NCBI GenBank assembly: GCA_026413225.1
Contig: CM048552.1
Coordinates: forward strand, 202,877,553 to 202,941,552
Source: Otis tarda
Lineage: Eukaryota > Chordata > Aves > Otidiformes > Otididae
Direction of reading: 5' to 3'
DNA: 64,000 bases
Part shown: one piece after another, positions 1 through 13,190 of the stretch
Numbering within the stretch: the first letter of the stretch is position 1
Layout of the letters: the number at the start of each line of letters is the position of its first letter
The notes under the pieces: generated by a model
What the model saw: the letters and a program-made list of their open reading frames with translations, nothing else
Databases searched by the model: none
Told to the model about the DNA's origin: nothing
Program-made: the position numbers and the translations under genes

Positions 1-2134
1 AGAACACGCTGTAACCTTTTACCCTTGTCTATAATCTGACACTACAAAAACCGAAGAAATGCAGCCTGCCACCTCCTCTCGCATCACCATGCACTACTGT
101 GTGCCTGGAGTTCCCAGAAAGTGGTGTCAGTCCCAGACTTGTGCAGATGGGTGGACAGATGCTCCCAGGAGACAGACATACACACCAGTCCCCTCACTTT
201 GCACAGGAAATAAGAAATTAAGTCTCAGGAGAGCAGTGACATGGAAAGAGAGGAAAAAATGTTGCTCTCCCATGATTTAAATATCCATTGATACTGCCAG
301 TGCCGTTAATGGTCCAGATATTTGGACTGAAGTCTTCATTGTGCCCAAAAAATCCTACTTAGAGCAACTGCAGAGTTCTGCTGCTCCAGTGATAATATTG
401 CCAGTATGATCTTGCCTGTATCTCCTCATGAAAATTATCCCTTCTGTGTGGTGACGCAGAAGATAAGCATGTTTCTCCCGTGGAGATATCACTGCTGGGC
501 TGGGGAGAGAAAACCTGGTGTGGAGGAGAAAGATGCTGCTTTTAATTGGCAAAACGATTGTTTCTGTACACCATTTGGTACATGTCAGGACTAGAAGTTC
601 TGATGGGATGAAGCTATCAGATACTAAAGAGAAAAAAAAAAAAAAAAGGCTCTTCAAATGCTTAAAGGCTGGGAAAGTCTTGCTAGGTTTGAAGGAGCTC
701 CCTTGAAGAAGTCAAACCATACTGCCGATTACGGCAGGAGTCCTGGGATGGAGTAGAGTGGTTTTATGGGATCTGAAAGCAGGCATGGCTTGCAGACAAA
801 GCAGCATGGGAAGATCTAACTCACAGATAATTACTGCTTTTTATCTTTTTTTTTTTTTCCCCCTGTAGAGAGCTTTAAAAAAAAAATAGCGCCACAAATT
901 TCAATTATTATTTTAGACAAATTCTAACCTTGTTAAACCCTTAGTTAAATGGCAATTATGAGACTAGATACAGTAATGCAACCTGCTGACTGTACGCCTG
1001 CCCTGCCAACTTGCACCTGGAAGGAAAAAAGCGGACAGAGATACTGCAAGGCACATGGGGAAGTATTAGCAGATGCATTTGTGGGGAACAAACACGAAGC
1101 CATCTACCATCATGCTTATTAGCATGTTCTATAATTCTTGCAGAGAACAGTGGCTTTTTGTGGCTCTCTACTGTACCTGGGCATATCTGCATTTAAAAAA
1201 AAATAACTATAGGCTCATAATACTGAGAAAAATAAAAACAAAGCAAAGCTTCAATTAGGACACTTCAGAAATATTTAGGAAACCTTACTATGAAGTATTT
1301 TTTTGCCTGTTTAACTTTAATTCATTTATATAAATGCCAGCAAAAATACAGAAAACTCAAGAATATGTAGGAGAGATTCATAAAATTATTCTAAGAAAAA
1401 ATAGTTTCATGTAACTACCTTCTTATGACTTGTCTGTACTAACTCAGTAGGACAGTAGAAAACAGAAGTCCATCTTGTCCAAGCTTTTGGCAATTTCATG
1501 TCTTCTGCTAAGAAAAATCCCTGCTGCGTGACCGTGGTACAAGATTTGTGGAATATTTGAAATGCTGTAGGTCTCACCAAAACAAACAATAAAAAGAAGA
1601 ACTTTTAAGAATTAATAAAATTACAGCTAAGAAATCTTATTTTTAATTTCTATAATCAACTGGAGTATTGTGAAAATCAGAAAGAGTAAATAAAATTATC
1701 ACACTTGAGCTTTCATTTTTCTAGAATTCCAAGTGGGGATATATGGTCAATGGCAATCAGGCAAATGGGATGAGGTAACTGCTTAAAGAGAGCAAATAAT
1801 TTACTACAGTAGCTGACAAGGTCTCAATGTTTAAAAGCCTAGACATTTAACACACTAGTGTTAATGTTGAAAAGTGTGGCTGATTTCTTTTACCAAAGAA
1901 TACTATATAGATTATATCTCTGTCAATTGTAACTAGACCATACAAAGTAAACTTAAAGTATCAGCCCATGAGTTCTCCCATAGCTTACACCTTTATTTTA
2001 CACAAACCCTATGATTATGCTATTATATACTAACGATCAAATAGATGACTATAAATAAGATTAGCTACTTTGGTTGCTTCTCAGCATACAAGTATAAAAC
2101 AAAACAGAGTTTTTAAAAATAAAATAACCTAAAA
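1..2134. other. Unique AT-rich non-coding DNA, no gene seen
   Basis: I see no exon, RNA gene or recognisable repeat here. Open frames are at most about 100 codons, overlap each other on both strands and match no family I know. Simple tracts include an A run near 633-648 and a T run near 848-860. The first 300 bases are somewhat richer in G and C but show no coding signature. Confidence 0.6.
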
Positions 2135-2192
2135 AATAAAATAAAATAAAATAAAATAAAATAAAATAAAATAAAATAAAATAAAATAAAAT
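2135..2192. repeat. (ATAAA)n pentanucleotide microsatellite
   Basis: About eleven uninterrupted copies of the pentamer ATAAA (equally AAAAT) lie here, preceded by imperfect copies from about 2116. It is a pure array and so probably length-polymorphic. It could derive from an A-rich retroposon tail, but no retroposon body is visible next to it. A shorter array of the same pentamer lies at 37200-37225. Confidence 0.95.
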
Positions 2193-2854
2193 GTAGAATG
2201 AGTTTCTACAGGATTGCCAATGTGATGCTCATTTCTAAAAATTTCATTACACACAGCTATGGCCATCCCCAGTCACATTCTTGTGACTGCACATACCTGA
2301 AGGAGGATAAACACAGATGTTCAGTCCTGCTTTTTTCTGTAATAGAATCTAAGTGAAAAAGACACGTTTTCTCCAGCAATCTCTAATACACTGACTACAG
2401 AGTATTTCAGTAAGTAAACAATATGTCACAAGTTCTCAACTACCAGAAAGAATTTATTGCAATTGCAGACATAATAAATACTTTTTATTTATTATGATAT
2501 TTTCTCTTTCCACTATCTGCATGCAATAGTTTTAAAAACTAAATTAATTACAGACAGACATAGAAGCAAATTAAAGGATATATAACTGATAGCAAAAAGA
2601 GAACTCCAGTCTGGCAGAGCTTCCAATCTCAGGTCTGAAGCTACTACCAATAAAGTTCAAACTTAACAGAGCTTCTGGTACCCTTTCTCTCGGATTTTTC
2701 TTTATAAGTCCTTCCATTTGTTTCCACATCCAGAAGCAATCAGCGCCAGGGCTAGAGGTACTTGAGTGGCACCCCCTCTCCCTGTACCACTACCTTGAAA
2801 GGTTTTTCCGAATACATGTGGATTTTAGAAAATTACAGGCGTTATCTATTTGTC
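2193..2854. other. Unique AT-rich non-coding DNA
   Basis: Nothing recognisable between the microsatellite and the LTR fragment. The last 150 bases become less AT-rich. A 135-codon frame begins at 2762 and runs through the LTR that follows, so it is a chance frame rather than a gene. Confidence 0.55.
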
Positions 2855-3235
2855 TGTATCAGGTTTACATGGCAATGTTTTGGTAGTGGGAGGCTGCAGG
2901 AATGGCCTCTGTGGGAAGACACCAGGAGCTGCCCCCATATCAGACGCAGCTGGTTCCAGTCGGCTCCAATGGACCCACCACTGGCCAAAGCTGAGCCCAC
3001 CAGTGATGCTGGTAGTGCCTCTGTGATAACATATTTAAGAAAGGGTAAAAAATACTGTGCAGCAGCTGTGAGAGAGAGAGGAGTGATAAAATGTGAGAGA
3101 AACAGCCTTGAAGATACACCAAGGTTGGTGAAGAAGGATGGGGAAGAGGTGCTCCAGGCACCAGAGTGAGCAGAGAAAAACATGCGGAAGCAGTTTGTAC
3201 CGCTGCAGCCCATGGAGGACCACATCAGACCACTG
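2855..3235 (+). mobile_element. Truncated ERV LTR fragment (sense), related to the LTR at 50.2-51.3 kb
   Basis: The block opens with TG at 2855 and shares ordered segments with the reverse complement of 51329 downward. These are a leader with TTTTGGTAGTGGGAGG, a segment reading CACTGGCCAAAGCTGAG, the promoter-like CTCTGTGATAACATATTTAAG, a segment with GTGAAGAAGGA, and CTGCAGCCCATGGAGGACCA near the right end. The TATTTAAG box lies 178 bases from the left end, against 163 in the other copy. The right half of the LTR is missing (truncation near 3235, uncertain by about 20 bases), so there is no polyadenylation signal and no target duplication. No internal retroviral sequence is attached. From the related copy's 5-bp duplication I infer an ERVL-like (class III) group; the family name is unconfirmed. 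Confidence 0.8.
3032..3039 (+). promoter_or_regulatory. LTR TATA-like box (TATTTAAG)
   Basis: TATTTAAG sits in the same block (GATAAC then ATATTTAAG then AAGGG) as its counterpart on the minus strand at 51160-51167. It is read as the LTR core promoter by position. Whether it is active today cannot be told. Confidence 0.6.
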
Positions 3236-6200
3236 AGAAAATATCGCAGTGGGAAATACCACTCTACATGTGCTGTTTCTTACATTGCACTTCTGAACAT
3301 TTATTAGCTACTGATGGAGACAGCATACAGACTTACGTGAACCTTAGGTGTAACACTGTGTTCACTTTTGATCTTATTCTGCTAGGGAAAGTGAGTTCTC
3401 AGAAGTCTTAGAAGTCTTAGTATTTTCAGAAGTCTTAGACATATTCGACCTCAAACAGAAATGATAATCTAAAAGAAGAAATTTCCATGCAAGTTTCTTT
3501 GGGATGCCCTGTGTGAAAGGTTTGGGGAAAAGATTTTTGGCCTTAAGAAGTGCTAAAACAGTTATCTGCAAGTAAATTAGATCTGATTTCTGAAAGATGT
3601 CACTTAAATAATTTTTAAACTGTTTAAGTAGTAACTCTGAAATGCTCAACACCCTTAACAGACTTTGATATCCACTGTGAGAACTAAAAACACTCAGTAT
3701 AGGCTCAGATCCAGAAATAAACCCACTTATTTGAACAGTTTTTACACCAGAATATAGTAAGGACTTTTTATATGACTCTCTAGGTTTTAATAGACAGACA
3801 TTAGAGATCTTAATGTAGCAGAATATTATAATAAAACAAGATGGGTACTAATATAAATGTACATTAACTCATTTGCTAATGATCAGCGTCAGCCATAGGG
3901 ACAGCTGCCAGGGGTTTCATGTCCTTTCATGAAAAGGGAGACAGAGTCTATTTAAATGTTTTAATTGTTGGGAAACAAATGGATTTGCTTTTATCCAATC
4001 AATATTACGTTGACCAAGAATCTATTAAACTGACAAGGCTTTTCTTATTGAAGTAAGTAGGGGCTTTAATTAAATTCCATTCTATAGTTTAAGATAGGCG
4101 TAGGAAGAAAAGGAGCACATAAAGCCTTTTATTTGGTGTGTATATTTGTGGCACGGTTTTAGGAGCAAGTAATAAATTAAACTGCAGATACTTTAACATT
4201 TTATTTTATATCATATTATACATCAAAAGAAAACCACAGGTATATAGTGGTCCCATCTATTACAATATGTATTTCTATTTTGAATTAGCACAAAGTGGAA
4301 TGCTCTGCATGATCTTTTATATTACAGTGACACAGTATGTAAAAGGGCATCCTTCTCCTATTTCCTCAGAAATCCTTCATTAGTACTAAACAGACTCTCT
4401 TTGCCTATTTCTTCAGAAGATCATTGCACAAAAATGAGACACTGCAGAATAACAATAGGTTCCATTTAATTGGTACAACCTTCCCCCTGCCTATCAGCAG
4501 CACAACTCAATATTCACTCTGAGGCAAAGGAGTTATTAAAGCATTTCAAGCGATATTTTCAAACGGAAATTTCCTTTTTTTTCTTATTACCTCTTCAAAT
4601 CTGAATCACTGGGTGAGAAGGGAGGCCAAGGGGACAAAAAAAAAAAAAAAGCTTGATTCCTAGGAAATTATTGAAAATGATGTCATGAAATCAAACAGTA
4701 CTTTGGTATGAAAAAATCTTCAGAAGAGAAAATACACTTTAAGCAAAGGACTTCGAATACTAAGTCTTTCTGCAAATGGCAACACCTCAGATCACTTAGC
4801 CTGGAGCTTCTATCATTTCAGTCTCCTGATGTGGTGCTATTTCAGTTTGTTTTCCTCAGGCTGCTTTGCTCACTAAGGCTCATAATTAGAGTAGCAAATA
4901 ATAGAGCCAGAATCCCAAATTAACTTTCAATATTATCATCTTGTTGCTAGTGGCTAAAACAATGCTAACATTAGTAAATCTATATACATATACATCCCCA
5001 CTAAACAGCTATTAAAGTAAATTATTTGGTAAAAATCATCTTCAACTTCCTTGTTCTAAAATATGCCCTTTTTGTGCAAACTAATAGCATACTAAGTGAT
5101 TTGCAGGTTCATCTGTTTAAATATTCCTTTTAATTGCTCAGTGGTTCAGTTCACATGTGTTTCACCTACAGTATCTCTTATGGCATTGTCTCCAACTTGT
5201 GGCATGGTGGCAAGTTTTCCTGAGACATTAATGATTTTCAAAGATTAGCTGGTTATTCTTAATGTGTTGGGCATATTAGCAAAAAAAAAGATCTTTTTTG
5301 ACTTAAAGCGTATTTTATTTTTTCCTCAAAGCATGGTGGAAATTACAGTCCTCAAGAACTAGTTCAGTGTTTTCCACTGAAAGAGTTTTTTCTGGATTTT
5401 TTTCAAAATCAAAATGTTAATCCATTGGTTGGATAAACCCCCCCCATATATGTGTGTACGTTTTGTAGTACATCACTGTATACAATATACTATTTCATAT
5501 CTGCAGATCATTTAAACTGAATCAAAAATGTTATCAACATAATTTTTAATTTCTGTTTCATAGAAACAGTATCTACAAATTCTAAAATGTTGAAATTTCC
5601 CACAGAGAAATTACATTTACTGAACACCTTTAAATGATTGCAACAGCGGTGGGTAGTTGTTCAAATTATTCTGGTATTTATTGCCAAGTTATAATCCTTC
5701 TATATTTCAAAACAACAAATAAACTTCTGGAAAAATATAAAGACAAAAAAAACCCTGCAAAAATAAAAAATAGACTTCTTCCTTACCTCAGCTCTGTTCA
5801 CAAAGTTATAGCAATGTTACACCGATGGGACTGGGTATAGTATTCATGCTGTATGGTAATGCTAAACTTACGAAATTCCCTTTCAAAATTAGTTTTAAAT
5901 TTGCGTACACTCTTGATTTTTTGCCATGGCAAATTGCAAATACTAAGGTTCTCATTATCTTTTTAAGAAGTAAAAAAATGAATGAAGAAGTAAATATTTT
6001 AATTTCATTTTAAAAACCCTCACTGTTCTGATTATCTTGCCAAATATACTTTTCATAATTTTGCTTTATAGGAAAGGTAAAAAATTGCATTTGAGTGTTA
6101 TCTCAAACAGAGATTTCAGAACTAGAGTTCAGAGTTCTAGCTATTTTCACATAATTAACAACCTGTGTTCCAACATTTCTCTATTCCTTTAACATTATAG

Positions 6201-6730
6201 AAAATTGTTTCCTTCCTACGCCAAATCTGTACTTATGTTGAATAATAAAAAAAATTTGAGTCTTATCATACTATGTAACAACAGCTGAATAAATGTTCTT
6301 TTTTCTTCAAAGATGTCAGTAAGATGTCAATATCATGTAAAAGGAAATTTATTTGGTTTCCTGATATACAAGGTTCATAAGAGAATCATCATCTTTTGCC
6401 ATCTCCCTCTCCAGCAAGGACCTGCAATATCCAGTTTACAGTCTTTAGGCTTATGCGTAAATCAGCAGTTCTTTTCCTACCACAGCCATAACACATTTGT
6501 ATAGACAGTTCTGGGTTCTGGTTTTCAAACTAGTTTTCCTTCCAGTCTCTTCCATTGAAAAGGAGGAAATGAGCAACCCACAAAGTCAGCTCCACCAAAT
6601 GTAGCTATTTTTTGAAAGGATGATGGCCATGGTCAGAATAAGATCAGTACAAGTGAGGACAGATATTTTTTTTCCCCCCTTCTTGCGTCTGTTTAATAAA
6701 ACCAGTTCTACAAAGAACTTTGCAAGGACT
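3236..6730. other. Unique AT-rich non-coding DNA
   Basis: No gene or clear transposon. Small features: a short direct repeat built on AGAAGTCTTAG occurs three times in 3398-3439; A runs lie near 4636 and 5281; a C run near 5438 is followed by alternating AT/GT. The open frames (for example 3374-3652 minus and 4138-4383 plus) are short and unrecognised. Confidence 0.6.
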
Positions 6731-6842
6731 CATAGAATCATAGAGTAGTCTGGGTTAGAAGGGACCTTTTAAGGTCATCTAGTCCAACCCCCTTGTAATG
6801 AACAGGGACATCTTCAACTAGATCAGGCTGCTCAGAGACTCG
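6731..6842 (-). mobile_element. CR1 LINE 3' end, antisense, heavily 5'-truncated
   Basis: Read on the minus strand, this is the end of a CR1 LINE: the GCTCAGAG-like block, the GGTTGGACTAGATGACC block, AAGGTCCCTTC and the octamer tail TATGATTCTATGA. Only about 110 bases remain, so it is 3' UTR with no coding part. CR1 copies are usually 5'-truncated and end in this octamer array instead of poly(A). On the plus strand the left end is the tail and the right end (near CTCAGAGACTCGATAAAAGG) is where homology stops. Confidence 0.9.
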
Positions 6843-9800
6843 ATAAAAGGAAAAAGCCCTGTTTGGCTAGTACATGCTCTGTGACATTGCATTTAATTAA
6901 CATTATGTTACATTTGTTCTGTAGTAGTCATAATTTATCTTAGTAATTAGAGGATCAAAATTTCATGCTTTTATTTGACTGCTACTTCCACTTCAATAAC
7001 TCGCATTTAAATACGTTGTCAGCCATATTAACAGAGCTAGCCAGGGAGATGGTAAACACGTTGTCATTATGGCATGGATGATATCACAAACTTTACCAGG
7101 GTTAGATGCACTAAGGCACTGCTCTCTTCATGCACGAGAGAGATCTCAGAGATTGTGAAGGTGAATTGTGGGGAACTGTGAAGGTCAGATTACCTGTCAT
7201 GCAACCTGGGGCTATCAGCCAATTATGCATGGGAATGCAGGCCTTTGCGAAAATGACCCACTGCATATGTGCTTTTCTGTCTAATGCAGCCCACAGAGAT
7301 TACCACATGCAGACATTTTTCAAGTATAGACCTAGCAGTGAAGAGGCATTCTTATTAAAAAAGCCTGTTCCCACTTGATGGGGGCACTGTCTAGAACAGT
7401 TCATGACTCATTTGTACTTTCTGAGTTCTGTTTCACAGTTCATCAATTGTTTTGTCATGATTTAATTATTTTGATAGATGTCTATAAAGCTTTTAGAACA
7501 ATAAGCATATTTAATAGGGCTGAAGAAAACATCAGCTTGCTTTCTGAGAAGGGAGGCTGTAGAATCAACTGAAATACTTTCAGATTCAAGGTTAACTAAG
7601 ACCACAGAGTGCTGCTTCAGCACGGCTGATGGCTTGAATCTTTTGGACACGGGAAAAAAAATCACGATATAAGTGTTACATTAAATTTAGCTGGTGAACC
7701 ACTTACACGCTTTTTGAGGTTATTTGTTTTTGGAGGAGGAGGATTTGAAGACCTTGATTTTTTTTTGCTTTCTGTATTAAATATTTTGTTTATTTGTCAG
7801 TGTTCCTGACTAGCAGTAAAATTTTCTGTCATAAGTAACTGATACTGGGAAAGAATCCACATTTCCATAGACACAGTTTTCTTAACTAGTTTATAGGGTA
7901 CCATTGCTGGGTTTAGCAAGGTTAGCAACAGATCTTTAGTTAGGAAAAGAATATTGCCGTGTACCATATTCAAATTAAAATGACAATCTAACACAAACAC
8001 AAAATAACCTATTTTTTTTTCCCTCCACCATCAGCTAGAACATAATCTGCTCACCCAATGGCTCCCTGTTCAGGCACTAATTTCACATAGACCAAATCTT
8101 GTTTCCCCTTCTTCTCAGATGACATATGATTTTCCCCATCATTAGCATTGAGTTTGATAGCTTACTAGTTTGCATCATGATGTTCTCTTAATTGGATGAT
8201 TACGTAGGTGCCCCAGGCAAGTTACTATGCTAACCTCTGATGATTTAGCAAACTGATCTGATTTTATTTATTTATTTTACTTCTGACTGAAACATTTTCT
8301 GGTTTCAATGTTCAAAGTGTAATGCCTTTGCAAAAGCTGCTGCATTCAGAACTCCTGGGTATTTGCACTAGTGGTAGTGAGAGATGCCTTGAGCCACGGG
8401 AAAACAATAATTTTTTTAAGCAGTGTATATGCTTAACTGTTGTGCTAGGTCTCTAACTTTAAAAAGCCCAGCTTAAGTATTTATGACATGCCATTGTTAA
8501 TTTTGAATTGAGTAGTGACTGATTATCTTTTATAGAGAAATCTACAAGATCTGCAGTCAGGTTTCTATGCTGAGTTGCAGGGTTGCAGGTGTTGGTTCAG
8601 CTCTCCTGGGCCAAAAGTTTCAAAGTACACTGAAGTTTTTCAAATGAAAATTTTATTTAAATTATAACCAAGCTGGGGAGGCTAGTTCAAATTGGGTTAA
8701 TGCAGTTAGAAAATAGTGATTTAGGATGATGTGTTCAGAGCTTGTAATAAATAATAATTTTCTGTATTTATGTGGCAGTTGCTTGTAAACTCTACAGGTC
8801 CCCACATCCAGACTGTGCCTGTACAACTTGTGTTGAACGTATCTTTTTACCATTCAGCTCTCAAGACATAGGATACTCCAAAACAAGTCTACTGCCAGGC
8901 TTTTTTTTTTTTCCCCCTCGATCCTTTAAGAAAGGAATTTTTACAGTAAAGTCTGAAGGCAATGCAATCGGTATGGATATACAAAGACAGTTACTGTCAT
9001 GCCACAATAAGAAAAGAGTTATTGTGTCTGCATTTCAAATTGTGACATGAATGTTCTGTAAACTCATTATTTGACAGAAATTTTCAATAATATAAGCCAA
9101 AAATGAATCCAGAACTTTTGGCTAGAAGAAAAACTCCACTAACTCAGTCCCTGTGAGGATAAAAATCATTGGATTAATATTATTAAAGTTTGTTTGATTT
9201 GAATGAATAATTATTTTGTGCCAATATCTTACTGCTTGCATAGATGCTTCACCTATGTTTTTCTTTATTTTATTTGATTGTAATTCTTTCCCCATAGACA
9301 AACCTGTCTATAAGGGAAATATGCCTGACTGAATAGTAACAAATATTTAGATAAGGTACCAATGGCTGGAGGGAAACAGCAATATTCAGCAATTATATAT
9401 ACAATACACCATACCCCAGTGGGATTCCTGCTGAGAATGTGCTTTACATTGTGTAGAAACAACCAAGGACAGAAAAGAGCCACAAATATTCACGTTAGGC
9501 AGTTTAATGTTGGAGAATATTTCACAGGATAGTTTTAAAATAATAGACAACGGTGGAGTAAGAATTCTGGGAAGAACCCAAGACAGCTATTTCCTGAGGA
9601 ACAGAAACCTTTCTGTGCAATTAATGGCATCTGTTACTTCTGCTCTACTGGTTCCATATTGTTTCCTCTCCCCAGATCTGAAGGAGAAAAATAAAAGCCT
9701 TTCTATCCAGAATAGCAAAAAAACCTCTTTAGCTTAAGTCAGTAATAGAAATCTTGCTTATTCCAAGTTCCACCATGGTTACATGGCCCTCTGATATAGC

Positions 9801-11024
9801 ACAACAAAGCATTAAGTAGCACATTTTCAAAGAACAACCTTGCATCTGGGCCATGCAGTATGAAGCACCAAGGAAACAACAGAAAGATTTTAGCCACCTG
9901 AGTTAGAGAGAAAATTAATCCCTTTAAAAGGGCTTGTCTGGACTCTAATAATGGCATTATGAAAGGCACATTTAGTGAAAGAAATAAATTGGTTATTACT
10001 TCTACATTAGTGATCAGCACAGACTCAACATAAAACACAGTTGCTAAACAGAACTGCAGAGGGTATTGGGTTGATGACCCCATTACAGCTGAAGACCTTG
10101 AACACCATTCAGACTTAGTTTAACGCTCCAAAACCTGTCGGGCACTGCTCTGTTTTATATTTAATATACTTTCAACATTCTTAGATGCCATAGTATAAAA
10201 GACAAGAATAAATATCTCAAGGTTGCTTAAATTTAACCAATCCTCATTTATTTTAATATCTCTTATGGACACTGGATTTAGAAACTTCAGCTAAGATATA
10301 TCTATATGAAATAGATTATTTAATTTTATTGTGACATATAGAATTCACTTTGAAGATACAGTGATTACTTGGAGTTCAATAAATATCCCAGCATCTCTGT
10401 ATGATTAAGGTGTGGTTACCTGTGAACATTCCTCCTTGTTTGCTTGTAAATTCTTTTCTGTCTACCATCTATTTGTTCTTTTTAAAGTTTTGTCTTCTCT
10501 GCAGTTTCAGCTAAAAGTTTTGCTCAAGAGTATCCTTAATCTGGTTCCCAAACACACTTCGAAATGCTAGCTTGAATTCCATAATAGCTGCAATTTATTT
10601 TAGCTTGACTATCATGGGACCTGGACTGAATCTTTAGTGTTGCCGTAAAGGCAGAAGCTGAAATTACAATTCCTGGGGTGTCAAACCTAATAATTTTGTT
10701 CTGCTCATTCAGCCAAGTTCTACTCATGCAACCTGACTACATAGTGGAGCTGGCCAAGTAGCAGCCTAGATCTGGCCCAGGGGATGAGTTAACCTAGGCC
10801 CTGACACAGAACAGCAAAACTTGTAGGTTAGAAGTGGAAGAGGAGATCTGTCAGAATCCTATGCTGCTGAAATTGCTCCCAAAGAAGAAGAAAAAGAAAG
10901 CAAGAGAAAAGATAGGACGTGGTAGGACGGCCACAGGGCCTATGGCAGTATGGGAATCTCCACAGGCCACTGGAGAATTATAGTGACATTGTCCCCGTGT
11001 GATTAAAAATAGGGGGACAAAATG

Positions 11025-11050
11025 TTGTGGGGGCGGCGGGGGGGGGGGGA
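11025..11050 (+). other. G-rich tract with possible quadruplex-forming run
   Basis: The plus strand has GTGGGGGCGGC followed by a run of about eleven G. Four G-tracts can be drawn only by splitting the long run, so quadruplex potential is plausible but weaker than at 59970-59990. It is flanked by purine-rich sequence (AGAAGAAAGAAAG). Confidence 0.5.
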
Positions 11051-12545
11051 GAAGAAAGAAAGTGGTGAGATAGACAATCTACTTAATCAAGGACTAGTGC
11101 AAAGTGCTGAAAGACATTTGCTTCTTGCACACATTGCAGTAAGGATTGCATAAAAGCATATGAAGCCTGTAGACAGATGGGTGGACTGAAGTAACTGTGG
11201 TCAATACCAAACTTTTCAAAGCATCGCAAAGCATTAGACTTCATCACCATTATGTTCATCTCTAACTGGAAAGTTGTGTTGCTTTAAAGCAGCACGATTG
11301 CCCCAATCCCAATTGTATAGATATTTATTGGTACAAGGAGATAAACAGCAATATACCTACAGGAACATTCCGTAATAATCACTCTTCTGTCAAATACATA
11401 TAAATTCACGTTAAGGATCTTACCATTAAGAAGAGGGCCAAAGGGTGGGAATTGTTCTGGCTAGAACAAGATTGTGCAGAACATATATTAATAGGCATAC
11501 TTTCATTCATGTATTAAGTGTAGAAATGCTGGGGGAAGTTAAGGGCAGATGGGGGCCTGGAATGAGGGTCCAGGCACATAAGGACATAAAGGGAATGTAA
11601 TGTGAGGATAAGGTACATTAGAGTGCAGAAATGGAGCAGTAGGATGAAGGGATAAGGAACACTGGTAGAATGAACATAGTTACAGGAAGAAGTACTTAGT
11701 GGAGCTATATACCTCATCTTCCACTCATTCAGTAACTCCACGTCACCCACCATGAGTTTGTCTGGATTGCAGTATAGCTATACCATGGATGAAGAGGACA
11801 GCCAATATCAGTACTTGGAGGGTTTATGAACTGACATGTGAATAATGTGTGATACCAGCTGAACACAGTTATGCCACTTTCCAAGGCCAAATTCTGGAGA
11901 GCATAGGATTTCATGGAATCAAGTTGGTTTTTTGTTTTGCTGATGCTTGATGGTAGTGATATACTCGCATGCTTGAATATCTTCTCATACTCCATTGCGA
12001 ATATTTTTCCTTTCATAGGGCTATCTCAAGACTCCCTTTGCCCAAATAATGGAGCACAGATTATCTAGTATACATAATATATTTTTCTAAAGTAGCCAGC
12101 TTGGAAAAAAACACCCCTCAAAAATCCTAAAATTGGCCAACACTAACAGAGAGCTTTGCTTCACAGTGTAGCCAAACTCTCAGTTTTAAACATGAGCTGC
12201 TTAAATAAGAGGAGTTTAGCTGTAATTTACACTCACAGTATGACACAACCTTTTAAAATCTTTATTGTCATCTTCTGCCAACGCCACAACTCGCATTACT
12301 TGTAAAGAGGGTTTTTCCAGATTGAAGGGAGACATATTAAAAATAGCCATTCTGCCAGTTCAGGCAGGTCACCTCTCAAGACCCCACCAATAGACATCTC
12401 CCTGTGTTACCAGCATACAGTTAACATGGCTACAGTACAAAGGCCAAAATTCTCCTGCATTACTGCTAACAGTAATCCTTTTTAAACTGGCATGAGTGAG
12501 CTGGACCTTAGGCTCCAGCCATTTTAATTTTATCTCTAAGTGAGA

Positions 12546-12577
12546 CATATTAACTACCTAGGCAGGTAGTTAATATG
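12546..12577. repeat. Perfect inverted repeat, 14-bp arms, 4-base loop
   Basis: CATATTAACTACCT at 12546-12559 and its exact reverse complement AGGTAGTTAATATG at 12564-12577 enclose the loop AGGC. Pairing stops immediately outside (12545 A against 12578 C). There is no repeat family around it and no T-run of the kind seen in a pol III terminator. As DNA it could extrude a cruciform and as RNA it would form a stable hairpin. It is far shorter than a microRNA precursor, and I assign no function. Confidence 0.9.
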
Positions 12578-13190
12578 CATAAATGAGCAGAAAGTTCAAG
12601 CTCTGTTTTATTCAAAGCAAATTATTAGTTCCACATGTTCTGTGAAATTTTGATGATGAAAGTGAAGTACTGTCACAGGTAAGTATTGTGTTGTGGCGCT
12701 AGTTTGTACTGAGTCAACCTACAACAAATGCTGTCAATTTAAAAGTCTCTCTTCTGTGTGATTTTTTAAAGTCTCCTGTTGTTACCTACAACTTCTTATA
12801 TTACTAGTACTGCATAAGATTGGAAAGGAAAAATTTTCCTATTCAGCTTTGCTGCAGACTGTACAAACTCTTTTTATCATACAGTTATTGTCAGTGCTGC
12901 CTTCTGTCTGTGGTTTTCTCTATTTTTTGTGGGGGTCTTTAAAAAGACAGAGAAACACATGAAAATGAAACACCAAAAAAATGTAAGAGCTATCTGTTTG
13001 CTGATGGTTCCTGACTGTTAGACTTTGCATCTGATAGGAGTGAACCTGACATCTGGCATAATTTCCATGGACTGTTTGTGCATTTTATATTAGATTACTG
13101 GGTAGAACAAGAGCTGATGTTGAAACCAATGTTTTGGTATGCTGTCTGCTAGCTGGCTGCCTTAACCACTTCGCTAAAGAGTCAAGTTTC

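Larger units (their letters stand above)
6843..13190. other. Unique AT-rich non-coding DNA with a few structured spots
   Basis: No supported gene. Contents worth noting are a low-repeat patch at about 9740-10090 that looks like a possible conserved element; a G-rich tract at 11025-11050; a purine-rich stretch at about 11515-11700; and a perfect inverted repeat at 12546-12577. The 114-codon minus-strand frame at 9739-10083 matches no protein family I recognise and has no visible splice context, so it is not called as a gene. Confidence 0.6.

Noticed and set aside
2762-3169. 135-codon plus-strand frame and its antisense partner (2842-3225) as genes
   Set aside because: Both overlap the truncated LTR fragment, and their composition reflects the LTR sequence.
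12546-12577. MicroRNA precursor
   Set aside because: A 14-bp stem with a 4-base loop is much too short, and pairing does not continue outside the arms.
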